A stretch of 64,000 nucleotides of DNA, from the NCBI GenBank assembly GCA_010909165.1, contig MU008168.1, positions 248,001 through 312,000 of the forward strand, read 5' to 3'. The notes below the pieces were generated by a model. It worked only from the letters and a program-made list of their open reading frames with translations, did no database searches and was not told the origin of the DNA. Positions 44,500 through 54,189 of this stretch are shown in pieces (position 1 is the stretch's first letter; each line of letters begins with the position of its first letter). This DNA comes from Anthoceros angustus (Eukaryota; Streptophyta; Anthocerotopsida; Anthocerotales; Anthocerotaceae). Position numbers and translations under genes: made by a program.

Positions 44500-44900
44500 C
44501 TGAGCGTACGTGCCCGCTTGCGGCGCCTGCCGTGTCGATCCTGAATTGAGCCAAATGTTTGGCTCGCTGCGGAGGAAAAGCTGGCATTCCGTCCGGGGCC
44601 CGGTGCGCATGAATCTATTGGGGTTTTCTCCAATAGTCTGGCCGCCTACTGCGAGCAGGAGGCGACCAAGGACTGACATGTACTGATATACACATTTGAA
44701 CTGGAAGGAAGCTCCCGGAGCCTGGCCGGCCACGCCGTCTCTGTGGAAGTATGTACGTGGCAAGTCTTGTCTGCGGCCAGTATGAAATGGAATGACAACA
44801 CTCACCAGACGTCTTTGTGATCTTAGATGACATAGCTCACTTTCTTGTCGAGCATTCCTCACAAGAATCTGTCGCTCCTTGTGCACCGTTGTTTGTCTGC
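44500..44900 (-). pseudogene. Two orphan exons of an unknown gene
   Basis: On the minus strand an exon at 44806-44900 (charged, HKERQILVRNARQESELCHL) ends at a GT donor. A second at 44500-44682 (MSVLGRLLLAVGGQTIGENP; FLRSEPNIWLNSG) begins after an AG acceptor in the same phase and ends at another GT donor (gtacgt). No continuation is visible on either side. To the left comes the TIR element and to the right the edge of the CEP120 duplication. The fragment looks cut off by both. I do not recognise the protein. Confidence 0.4.
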
Positions 44901-45392
44901 CTGCAGGCAATAAGATATGACCTGTACAGAAGTGCCGACCGTCGGGCGATTGCCAACGTACCGACAAGGATCGCGTGTCGTTCGTGTCCTTTGTGCTGCC
45001 TAATAAGAAACCGATACTGTCAGTGGCGCGTCAGCTAATGTCTCCGCATCTACCTGCTCTTCACCGGCTCTTCACCTTTGAAGAAATCGTGAAAGTGGTT
45101 AGCACGTGTGCCGAGCTGCCCGATGCGAACTAAACCCTTGCCAACTTTCCGCTTGCTAGATGTCACTTCAAACTGCAGACCTCACTGCTAGGAAGGAAAG
45201 GAGCTGAAGTACGTGGCTCACTAGGTGACCACATCCTAGTTCCAAAGACCAAGGACCAAGTCCGAAGGAAAAAGGACAAAACCCCACCATCTCCAGGACG
45301 CACTGGAAAGTGGATGAAGCTTTCCCCTCTACCACAGATTGGAGCTTCTATCCAGAGTGCTCCGTCTGGTGCTGAAGTGCAAACCTCTTCGG

Positions 45393-48212
45393 CTAGCCAG
45401 CTTCTAATCGTCGAATTTCCGTGTCTAACCCTCGAATAATTCTATCAGACACACTGTACACTCCGGAATCAAGCAGCTCCGCTTTCTGTTTTTTCAATCT
45501 CCGTATCTCCTTCTCCTGGAAAGGTGCTTGAGGCCCTTCTTCATCGACCAGCTCATTCTCCACATCGCTCAATCTGCGACTTGCAAACAGGCTCTCGTGA
45601 TACGGATCTCTGCGGCTCTGGCCCACCTCCAGCAAGGGTTTCCGGGCCTCAGGACCCCTGGGTTCTTCCGCACTTCTATCAACCTTATTAGCCTGCTTGA
45701 CTAGGTCCGAAGCATTCCCCCGAGGAGTTCCGAGCCGAGAATTCTCCATGGCCGGTTTCGCAAACAGGGGCTCTGCGCCGTCGTCCTCAGATTCCCAGGC
45801 AGCAGTTTCTACCTCTCTTCTGCCCGGCGCTTGCACAGGAGCCAGAGATTTCCGCGGCTTGCCTTCCTTACGTGCGGGAGGCCGGGCGGGAGCTTTAGAC
45901 TGGCCGGGCTTGGGTGGAGGGGAGAGCTGCGAGGAAACAGCGGCCGTCACGGCAGCAGCAGCAGCAGCAGTAGCAGCAGCGGTTGCTGCAGTTACCGCAG
46001 TTTGTTCCTGCACCTGAAGTCGCCGCAGCTGTTCACCGACGCGGTCCAGGTCTTGGTTTCGCGCAGTATGCATCGTTCCATGTGCTGGAACACACATGGA
46101 TCCGTCATCCTGGCCCCTGATCCAGATTGAGGCGATCACGGTAGAAGGTTGCCATCTCCTTTGCCATTCGCAGAACCTACATGCGAGAATGATATCAGAA
46201 ACATGCTCTCAACTTCGAGCACAGTGCACGCAAACCCTACAAGACAACGGCTCCTTACTTGTGACTTATACTCCTCCTTGACCGCACTGCTGCCTCCAAT
46301 CTCGCATTCAAATCGTTGCACTGTTGCTTCGAGACCAACACTTGGGCAGATAAATCTACCTCAAATGTGTTTCGCTGTGCGGCCTTGAAATCACTGAACT
46401 GCTTTTCCAGCCCAGCAAGAGCTTTGTTCGCAGTGGCTAATCTCTTTTCCAGCACTGCATGTTGTTCCAGCAGCGCAGTGTACTTGCCTTGCTCAAGTTC
46501 TACTCGATGTTCGCACTCAGTTTGGAGCCTTTTCACGGCCACCTGCCAACAAGCACACCGGCTCAGTGCCTGAATTGATGATAACCACGCTATCACCTCT
46601 GTGACAGGTCATACAGACCTGTGCATCAGTAACTCGTTGAGCATATTCACGCTCAAGGCCATCCCTCCTCAGCTTGGCTGCTTCTTGCCCTTGCACAAGC
46701 TTTCTCTCCATCTTTTTCCAGTTCAAACATTTTTGTCCTGCCAGGTTTCAACACCAAACTTCTCACAATCGAAGAAGCAAAGCTACAAGGTATGCGCACC
46801 ACGTTCAATCTGTACGCATTCCCTTGAAGTCTTTACCTTTACCAAGACGAAAACAAAGAAGTCATGTTTGAAATTCGCTTAGGGGTCTCACTTCAACTTA
46901 TTCTCCAGAGCATCCTGTTCCTTCCTGGTCCTTTCCATCTCTGCCAAGTGTGCTCGTTCTTTTTCCGCCACTCAGCTTCGAGAGCAGCCATCCGAACCAT
47001 TTCCCTTTCCTTCAAATCAGCTCGCCATTTTGCTTCTTCCGACCTCCTCCACATCTCAAATTCCCAAGCCATTTCATATTCAAGAGTCTGCCTCAGATCC
47101 TGCTCTTGGCATGGAGCAGCGTCTTTGTGGTCCATCCCAGCTTTCGGAAAGCTTTCCTGCGAGAACCCGTTGGTGTGACCAGTGAACATATCATCTTCCA
47201 CTTCCTTCACTGGATGCTCTTCAGGCTTTTACGCCTTTTGGGGCTCCATGACAGGCCCCAACTCTTCCAGGGCCAGTACCACACGCACAGCGCCAATATT
47301 GACCTGACAGCATAAACTCAGAACATGAGCTTACAAGAGCATACATGCCTGGGAACTATATGTGCTTGAAAACACGGACTTGGAAACTTCAAACAACAGA
47401 TCTGTCATTGGTATTTCAACAGAGAAACCTTGTGTGGAAAACATGAAGCCCAGTTCAGTGCTACCTGTTGTTCAGATCTTGGGCCGTCATCACCCGATGG
47501 TGACGGTGAAAAGACGGGGGCATATCCATCAAGTCTTGAATCATGCATAAGTGATGCCATGGGTATGGATGCAACCCCAATAACACTGTCGGCCATGTAT
47601 CTGCGGCATGGGAACCATATCCGGAATCAGAGCTCCAAGCTACCCACAACCAGGCAGCACCGACACAAGAATGCACAGGACCATCCGGCACAAGCAGTAC
47701 CTGTCGGAATGCAGAACTTGGGCCACAATGTGAGGCTCCTCTGCAAGTGCAGCAGACAAGGCTGAAATGGTGGCAGGAAGCTCCAATGCAACATAGCTGT
47801 TACCAGCATCCACAGACTCAGACCTCGACACCTGAGCAAAACTGGATTGCTAATGAAGAAAATGCAGCACCAGCGGAGCCGCATTGACGCACCCGTTAGG
47901 GATGACGATCTCCGTGCCCTTGGCCACAAGCACCGGCGGATGCGTGCGCAGAGGGGCCGTGAGCTTGGCGGCGTTGGCGGAGTACGGCGTCGCCATGGCC
48001 AGTTTCACGATGGAATGCGGCAGCACCACCCGCACGAACGCGTTCACTGCCCTGGCTGGCAACCTGGAGCCCGCGCGGAAGCTGCGCACATCCACGCTCA
48101 CCCGGAACACGCGCATCCCGCCGTCCTCCATGCGCCCCTTGTCCCCCTCTTCCGCCAGACCCTGCCCTCCCTGCTCCGCCGCCATGCCCAACACGCCCCC
48201 TGCCGCCGCCAT
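45393..48212 (-). CDS. CEP120: CEP120-like centriole assembly protein, copy 1
   Basis: CEP120 (UNI2 in Chlamydomonas) controls centriole elongation; here it would build sperm basal bodies. Exons: 47893-48212, 47701-47823, 47465-47585, 46892-47302, 46619-46737, 46259-46542 and 45393-46176. Exons 1-3 give a C2-like domain: FRVSVDVRSFRAGSRLP, PPVLVAKGTEIVIPNG and VIGVASIPMASLM. Exons 4-6 give the coiled coil, starting RQTLEYEMAWEFEMWR. The end, LLDSGVYSVSDRIIRGLDTE, is the family's C-terminal motif. The N-terminal C2 domains of animal CEP120 are absent. Frame slips of one base occur in exons 4 (twice, in homopolymers, shared with copy 2), 5, 6 and 7. As assembled it is not continuous; sequence error or decay cannot be told apart. 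Confidence 0.75.
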
Positions 48213-48500
48213 CGCTGCTGCTGCTGCTGCTCCTGATTAGCACGCTACGGTGCTGATTCCGCCATCCCCAAGGGCGACTGGAACTGCATTGCGTTGCATT
48301 GGGCTGCGTTGCCTACCTGCGGCCTCCGGCATGTGGGGCAAGATCCTGGTCCCCGACAGTGGGCTTCGCTCCCCTGAACGTCTGAAGGAGTGACCACACA
48401 GAGACAGTTTGGGTTGTGTGGGCGTGCCTTGCCTTTCTTGCTGCTCCTTGTTGAGAAGGCCATCTGAATCCGATGGCAAGTTTTACCGCTCCGCAAGCTC

Positions 48501-49330
48501 ATGCCCATAAGCCAGCTCAATTGGGGAGATGCGCGGCTTCCTGCTCTGGGCAGGGAGATGGGTGGTCGGGCTTCGGAACCCAATTGGAGCTTGCTGGATG
48601 ATAATGACCCTTACAGTCCTGCAGTCTACGGTAGGAGCATGACAGTTGAGACCGTAAGCAAGCTATGTACATATGTCATCAGGGCCATGCCCCTGAGGCT
48701 TTGGGGGACAGAGTTCTGGCACGGACAGACGGTTGTGTCGCCAGATCCCTGTTTTATCCAGATCCCTGTTTTATATGTAGTGTGCTGAAGAAATGTGTAA
48801 TGAGAAATGATCTTGTTGTGGGTCGTCGTGTTTATGCTTTCGAGGTGGGAAGGGGGTATGAGTCGGACACCTTCCCGTGCAACCACATCATGTGTATGTA
48901 TGCCTCCCTGGCAGATTGCAGGACGCGGCGGATGTATTTACCGTGGTTGAGCAACCGGATGCCTTCATGTGGTCTTTCATAATTTCTGTGCATGTTAGAC
49001 GATGACAAGACAAGCAGGCCATAGGACTGTATCATGAGATGTGCAGGTCGGGTGTGAAGCCGGATGTGCAGGTCGGGTGTGAAGCCGGCCATGTGTTTGT
49101 GGCCGCTTTTCGAGCTTTTGCAAGAGGGTCATACTTGAGAACTGAGCAGCATGTGCATGCTGATCTGCTGGCCAATGGGTTTCAGCCGCAATTGTTTGTG
49201 TGGAATAGCTTGGTGGATATGTATGCAAAGTGTGGCAGGGTGGAAGACGCTCAAAGGGTATTTGACGAACCCATTGGTGATAAACGATGTCGTCACCGGA
49301 TTGTTTTCATTGCATGATATTCCCAGCAGG
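48501..49330 (+). pseudogene. PPR gene relic, block 1
   Basis: Encodes the same leader as the fused PPR gene (PNWSLLDDNDPYSPAVYGRS), then VVGRRVYAFEVGRGYESDTF and, near 49,200, LVDMYAKCGRVEDAQRVFDE. Frame shifts, a short duplication (gcaggtcgggtgtgaagccgg, twice) and an early end leave only the first three or four repeats. It is divergent from CEP120 copy 1, about 290 bp between starts. Confidence 0.85.
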
Positions 49331-49340
49331 GCATGGGCTA

Positions 49341-50656
49341 GGAGGCGCCGACACATTGTTTTGTATTTAAGAGTTGTTTTGTTCTTTTTAACTATATTCT
49401 TGCTTTCAACTTTCAACAACAAGTTTTATATTGTTTTGTATTTAAGATTTTAACTATATTCTTGTTTTCAACTTTCAACAACAAGTTTTACAGACTTCCA
49501 CAAGTTCTAGCATGAACATAAGGAACTGATGTCTTGCCAGATCCTGTATAGGAAGTGAAAGAGTATAAGGTAGCCCATGGGAATCACAAGGCCTCCAAAC
49601 CCAATCAGGTCTGAGCCTCGCGTTAGTCATAGTAGCACCAAAATTAACCCACACGGACTACTTGGGCATGGGCAAGCTTTCATTCATGCATGTTCATCAA
49701 TGCCATGCATGAAGCTCCTCTTTATCCTCAGTGCCTAATGCACCCCCTTCTCTCAAAGCTTTAGTCATAGCCTTTAAAGCTTTGAGTTTGCTAACTCCGG
49801 AAATCTCAAATGAATCTCATGATAGCTTGTAGATAACCTTGCTAGTATCCTAGATATCATGTATATTCTTTTGATGGAATAACTTAAACATACCCATATT
49901 GTAACATATCTTTATACACTAACACAACAAGACATCAATCAGGTATCAGGTTTGGTATCCAATCGGCACCAGCTTTCGAATTTGGTGTCCAATTAGCAAG
50001 CAGCTCTCGGATTCGGCGTCCAATCGGCAATCAAAAGATCTCAGATTTGGCATTTGGCATCCAATACGCAATCAGCTCTCGATTTGGCGTCCAATCTGCA
50101 ATCAAAAGATCTCAGATTTGGCGTCCGATGGGCATATGCAAGTTCCAATCAGATACATCTTATAGCTATTTGAGAAATTATGCACAAGGAATGCAGCTCT
50201 AAGTGTGGACCCAAGTTAGTTAGATATCAGCTACCATGCACAGCAAATAGTCACGCAGGGAGAAACACTTAAAAGGCCCGCTCATGTTAGCTCGCCGGAC
50301 CACTTATAGCCAGACCCGCATCCGTGAGCATCCAATCTCGAGGACACTCAAACTCTAAAAGGCCCGCTCAAGTTAGCTCGCCGGACCACTTATAGCCAGA
50401 CCCTGCATCCGTGAGCATCCAATCTCGAGGACATTCAAACTCTCCGGCATGAAAGAGCTCGAGATGATCGAATCGAATCGGTCAGCGAGATTAATGAACC
50501 CATCATCGAGTCTAAATTTTTAGTCTTTAAAATTATATCAAATTTGAAGGCTATATATGTATCTAGTGATCTCATATACTCATCATCCGTCATCACTCAA
50601 GCTAGGTGATACCTTGAAAGACCATATTCAGAACCATAGGTCTCCAGCAGATTGAC
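49341..50656. other. Intergenic with three local tandem repeats
   Basis: No gene. At 49,360-49,490 the phrase ttgttttgtatttaag ... actatattcttg ... caacttt caacaacaag is repeated twice. At 49,945-50,130 a minisatellite of tttgg(c/t)(g/a)tccaatc(g/t)gcaatca units occurs about six times. At 50,271-50,443 an 86-bp unit beginning aaaaggcccgctca is duplicated with few differences. The last lies about 210 bp upstream of the F-box start codon and may be part of its promoter. Confidence 0.7.
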
Positions 50657-52006
50657 ATGCTATCATCCGTTCCAGCAAAGCCAGGGTTCGAGATGGATGC
50701 AAATGGGGAGATGGATGCGCATCCCGATGCCGAGGGCGTTGCATGTGGCGAGCTGCCTTACGACATGGTGGCCAAGATCCAGGCTCAGCTACCGCTAGTG
50801 AGTCTGGTGCGATCGCGCGCGACGTGCAAAGCGTGGAACGAGGCGGTGGCGTCGCCGTTCTTGTTGCGGGAGCGGGTGGCATCTCGAGGAGGCATCTCAG
50901 ACCCATGCCTGCTGTTCATGACAGTCTACTGCGAATCAAGCATCCACTCTTGCGCCTACGACCCCGCCTCCGACCGCTGGTACCTACTCCAACTCCCGCC
51001 ATGGGTGCGATCCGGATCCCCCAAGGACCTGGATGTCCCGGAGACGCGAATAAACGAGCTCCCCTCGGTGTCGGCGGGAGGTGGCGTACTGCTGTCTGCT
51101 GTCTACTCGACCAAGGGGGCGGGATATGAGGTCATTTCGCACATCGGCAACCCCGTGGTAGCGCGCTCCTGGACCCGGCTGCCGGCATTCGGGTCGAATC
51201 CGAGTTCCTTGGGACCACAACACGTGCAGGGCATTTTCGTGGACGCCACAACGCGCCGTTTCAAGCTGGTGGCAGTGCAGGAGACGCGGTATGGCATAGA
51301 TTTCTGGGATAGGGATGAGTCCATCCCGTCCACCTTCGTTTTCGATTCCGCGCGCGCGAGTTGGAGTGTGACAACCCGCGCCATGCCTGCCACCGGGGTC
51401 CTTAACCAAGGGTCCGATCAGGGAGTGTTTGTGGGCACGGTGCTCTACTGCCTTGCAGGGGACTGGTGGAATCTAATGGCCTACGACCTGGAGCGGGCCA
51501 CCTGGAGCTGGGTGGCCGTGGCCAAGCCGGAACCCCTCTTCCATATCTTCCAATCCATCCTCATCAACGTGCAGGGCCGGGTGCTGTGCGTGGCCCTAGG
51601 CGTGGTCGGCCTTAAGTTGGAAGATGCGTGTCTTCAGATCTGGGAGCTGGAGTTCGCGAGCATGACCTGGTCCGCGGTGGACACCATGCCCGCTGCCATG
51701 TTCGATCAATTCCTGCAGACTCAACGCACGCGTTGGGACCCGGCTCTGGATTCGGCCTTTCATCACATTTACAACTACAGTTCTTACGAGCGCATCAAGG
51801 TCGTTGCCGGGAAACACTGTGAAGTATACGTCATGCAGGACAACGTGGAAAAGATCGCGGCCCTGAGTTTGCGACAAATGCCTGCGGCTTGGAGGTGGCT
51901 TCCCTCCTGCCCCTTATATAAGCAATTTGAATTTGAATGTGTGACGAAGACCATTCACTGCGTGGATCCTTGGCTGCAACTCGGTAGCTGGGTGAAGCAG
52001 GATTAA
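50657..52006 (+). CDS. F-box/kelch-repeat protein
   Basis: Probable substrate receptor of an SCF ubiquitin ligase. Intronless, 449 aa, from the ATG at 50,657. Residues about 34-75 fit an F-box: GELPYDMVAKIQAQLPLVSL, then VRSRATCKAWNEAVASPFLL. The rest has the alternating aromatic and glycine pattern of kelch-type beta blades (CAYDPASDRWYLLQLPPW; VFDSARASWSVTT; AYDLERATWSWVAVA; IWELEFASMTWSAVD). The Skp1-binding side would be the F-box; the substrate is unknown. A polyadenylation signal (aataaa) lies at about 52,117. A rearranged relic of the same gene is at 39,990-40,340. Confidence 0.88.
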   Translation: MLSSVPAKPGFEMDANGEMDAHPDAEGVACGELPYDMVAKIQAQLPLVSLVRSRATCKAWNEAVASPFLLRERVASRGGISDPCLLFMTVYCESSIHSCAYDPASDRWYLLQLPPWVRSGSPKDLDVPETRINELPSVSAGGGVLLSAVYSTKGAGYEVISHIGNPVVARSWTRLPAFGSNPSSLGPQHVQGIFVDATTRRFKLVAVQETRYGIDFWDRDESIPSTFVFDSARASWSVTTRAMPATGVLNQGSDQGVFVGTVLYCLAGDWWNLMAYDLERATWSWVAVAKPEPLFHIFQSILINVQGRVLCVALGVVGLKLEDACLQIWELEFASMTWSAVDTMPAAMFDQFLQTQRTRWDPALDSAFHHIYNYSSYERIKVVAGKHCEVYVMQDNVEKIAALSLRQMPAAWRWLPSCPLYKQFEFECVTKTIHCVDPWLQLGSWVKQD

Positions 52007-52739
52007 GAATATGTATTTAACTGTTACCCGCAGCGACCAGTTGTAGACTACATGTATAGGGAAGGCCAGCCTAGTCTAGCAAGATCGTGCAAATTTTCGG
52101 ACGCGATTTCCTTCGAATAAAGATCGCAGCATCGTTTACAACTTTCCTCCTGCTGTGGAAAATGTGCAGGCCGCTCGAACCGAAGTGCTCCGCAGATTAG
52201 CCCCGTTGGTCTTATGTGGTGACATGGGTGACAGCAAGTTTTAATTTGTTGCAGTCTCGTTTGTCCCTGCTCACAAGTGTAGTGGACAGACCATGTCCAG
52301 AGAAAAGCATGGGTGTGTTCTGCGTTATTGCGAGGCTCCCAGCCCGAGGGATCATTCCGGTCGGGGACGCCTAAAGTTGCTGGTTATCGTGGATATTGGA
52401 CTTGGTGCGAAAGAAGACTTTTGCTTGACGAAGACGACGCTTGCTTGCAAACAGGGTGCTCCAGCACAAACAACAATGTGAACAGCAGCGCTGAGGTGAA
52501 GAGCAGTACCAGGTACAGCAGGTGGTCAAGGAGATTCTGCGTCCCGCAATTTCGAATTCGCATACAGTTCAAGTCCGACGTCCCAGACAAGTTCGAGCGT
52601 GGCAGTTTACTGAGCACACATATACACAAATTCTGCAATGCCATCTTGACAGTCTCATCCTAGCAGGTCTAATTACACGCTGGTGCCCTCAACCCAGTAC
52701 TTGTTCCTAGCAGATCTAGTATGAGACGATCGCTGATAT
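52007..52739. other. F-box 3' flank, no further gene seen
   Basis: Contains the presumed F-box 3' untranslated region with an AATAAA at about 52,117. Frames at 52,293-52,660 on both strands are short and match nothing. Confidence 0.5.
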
Positions 52740-53690
52740 TCCAGTTGCAGGCGGAAGCCCACTGCTGTGAGGGTACTCAGTGCTGCTTATCTATCTCGTC
52801 CCTCTTTCTCTTGGTAGCGATATTCTCCTAATGGGTCTGTCCGTGGGATGTCCTGATGGCATGCAATTTATCTAGGGTCGACTTGCCCCTGTCGCAGACG
52901 ACTGGTTCATGGTACAGATGGGTTTCGGAATCATTTGTGTCCAATCGAAAGGCTAAGAAAATTGGCAAGGATATATGCCTGTGCCTTTGTGGTAGAGCAA
53001 GACAATGCACATCCTCGCGAGAGGTGACCTTTGTGGCGCTTGGAACGCTAATGGACGTACGTTGCTCTTGTGAGAGATCACTGGCCACGTGGCCTGTTGC
53101 AGAACATGGAAGGCGTCACAGCAAGCTTCCTTCGCACACCTTCACATGATCCAGCCCTTTCCACACACACAAAAACTTGGACAAACTGTGTGGAGACATG
53201 ACAGAAGAAGAAACTGTAGTGGACCATCTCAATAGAAACTGTAGACCACTATCTCAATAATATTGATGGGCTGGTTAATATATGGCTGGACAGTTTCAAC
53301 TAGAGTCATATACTGTATGTTCATACAGTGCTAGCTACTCTTCCATGTTTCGGCATTTATGACTCAACTGCCATCAATCAGCCTGCGTGTTCAACGGCAC
53401 AGCTGGTGTGCAGGGATTTCCTTCACGACACAACTTGCATGGCCGCGCTCATCGACCCCAAATTTCCCTCACGTACAAGTCGGGGGCCAACGTGCGTGTG
53501 GAGACACGAGGCATCTGCACTGGCCATACCAGTACCCTCATCGACCAAGGTTTAATTTTGACGTCATCAGCCAACGAGTCCGTTCTGCCTGTTAAATATT
53601 CCGGATCCTGATCCAAGCTTTGAAGAAATCCCTGTGGTCTTGCAGATGGGCATCACATAAACCATGAACTAACCAGCCGAAAGTTGATTC
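52740..53690 (+). pseudogene. Nucleoside hydrolase relic with micro-inversion
   Basis: Pieces of the gene at 14.7-16.7 kb, mostly in sense on the plus strand. They are part of exon 3 with its donor (52,741-52,775), exon 4 (52,880-53,075: AKKIGKD, SREVTFVALGTLMD), exon 8 (53,405-53,545: GISFTTQLA...; ETRGICTGHT in a shifted frame) and exon 9 (53,600-53,690). Between them 53,092-53,222 matches exon 5 start and intron 4 but lies in the opposite orientation. Introns are kept, so this is a duplicated gene segment and not a retrocopy. Stops and shifts throughout. Confidence 0.8.
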
Positions 53691-54189
53691 GACTGTGGAC
53701 GAAGTGCCGACCATCGGGCGATGGCCTGTACAGAAGTGCCGACCATCGGGCGATTGCCAACGTACCGACAAGGATCGCGTGTCATTCGTGTCCTTTGTGC
53801 TGCCTAATCCGAAACCGACACTCTTAGTGGCGCCTCAGCTAGTGTCGCCGCATCGACCTGCTCTTCACCGGCTCTTCACCTTCGAAGAATTCGTGAAAGT
53901 GGTTAGCACTTTGCCGAGCTGCCCGATGCGAACTAAACCCCTGCCAACTTCCGCTTGTTGGAAGTCACTTCGAACTGCGGACCTCACTGCTAGGAAGGAA
54001 AGCAGCTCAAGTACGTGGCTCTCTAGCTGACCACATCCAATTTCTAAAGATCAAGGACCAAATCCCAAGGAAAAAGGACCAAGCATCTCCAGGACACACT
54101 GGAAAGTGGATACAGATTTCCCCTCTACCACAGGATTGGAGCTTCTATCCACAGTGCTCCGTCTGGTGCAGAACTGCAAACCTCTTCGA

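Larger units (their letters stand above)
44929..49340. repeat. Segmental duplication, block 1
   Basis: Matches 53,730-57,597 plus 60,036-60,165. The left edge begins cctgtacagaagtgccgacc, shared with 53,733. It carries a CEP120-like gene (-) and, head to head with it, a PPR relic (+). Similarity is very high through the CEP120 part and lower in the PPR part. Confidence 0.85.

Noticed and set aside
45697-46130. Poly-Ser and Arg-rich plus-strand frames
   Set aside because: They are the antisense of the alanine-rich stretch of CEP120 copy 1.
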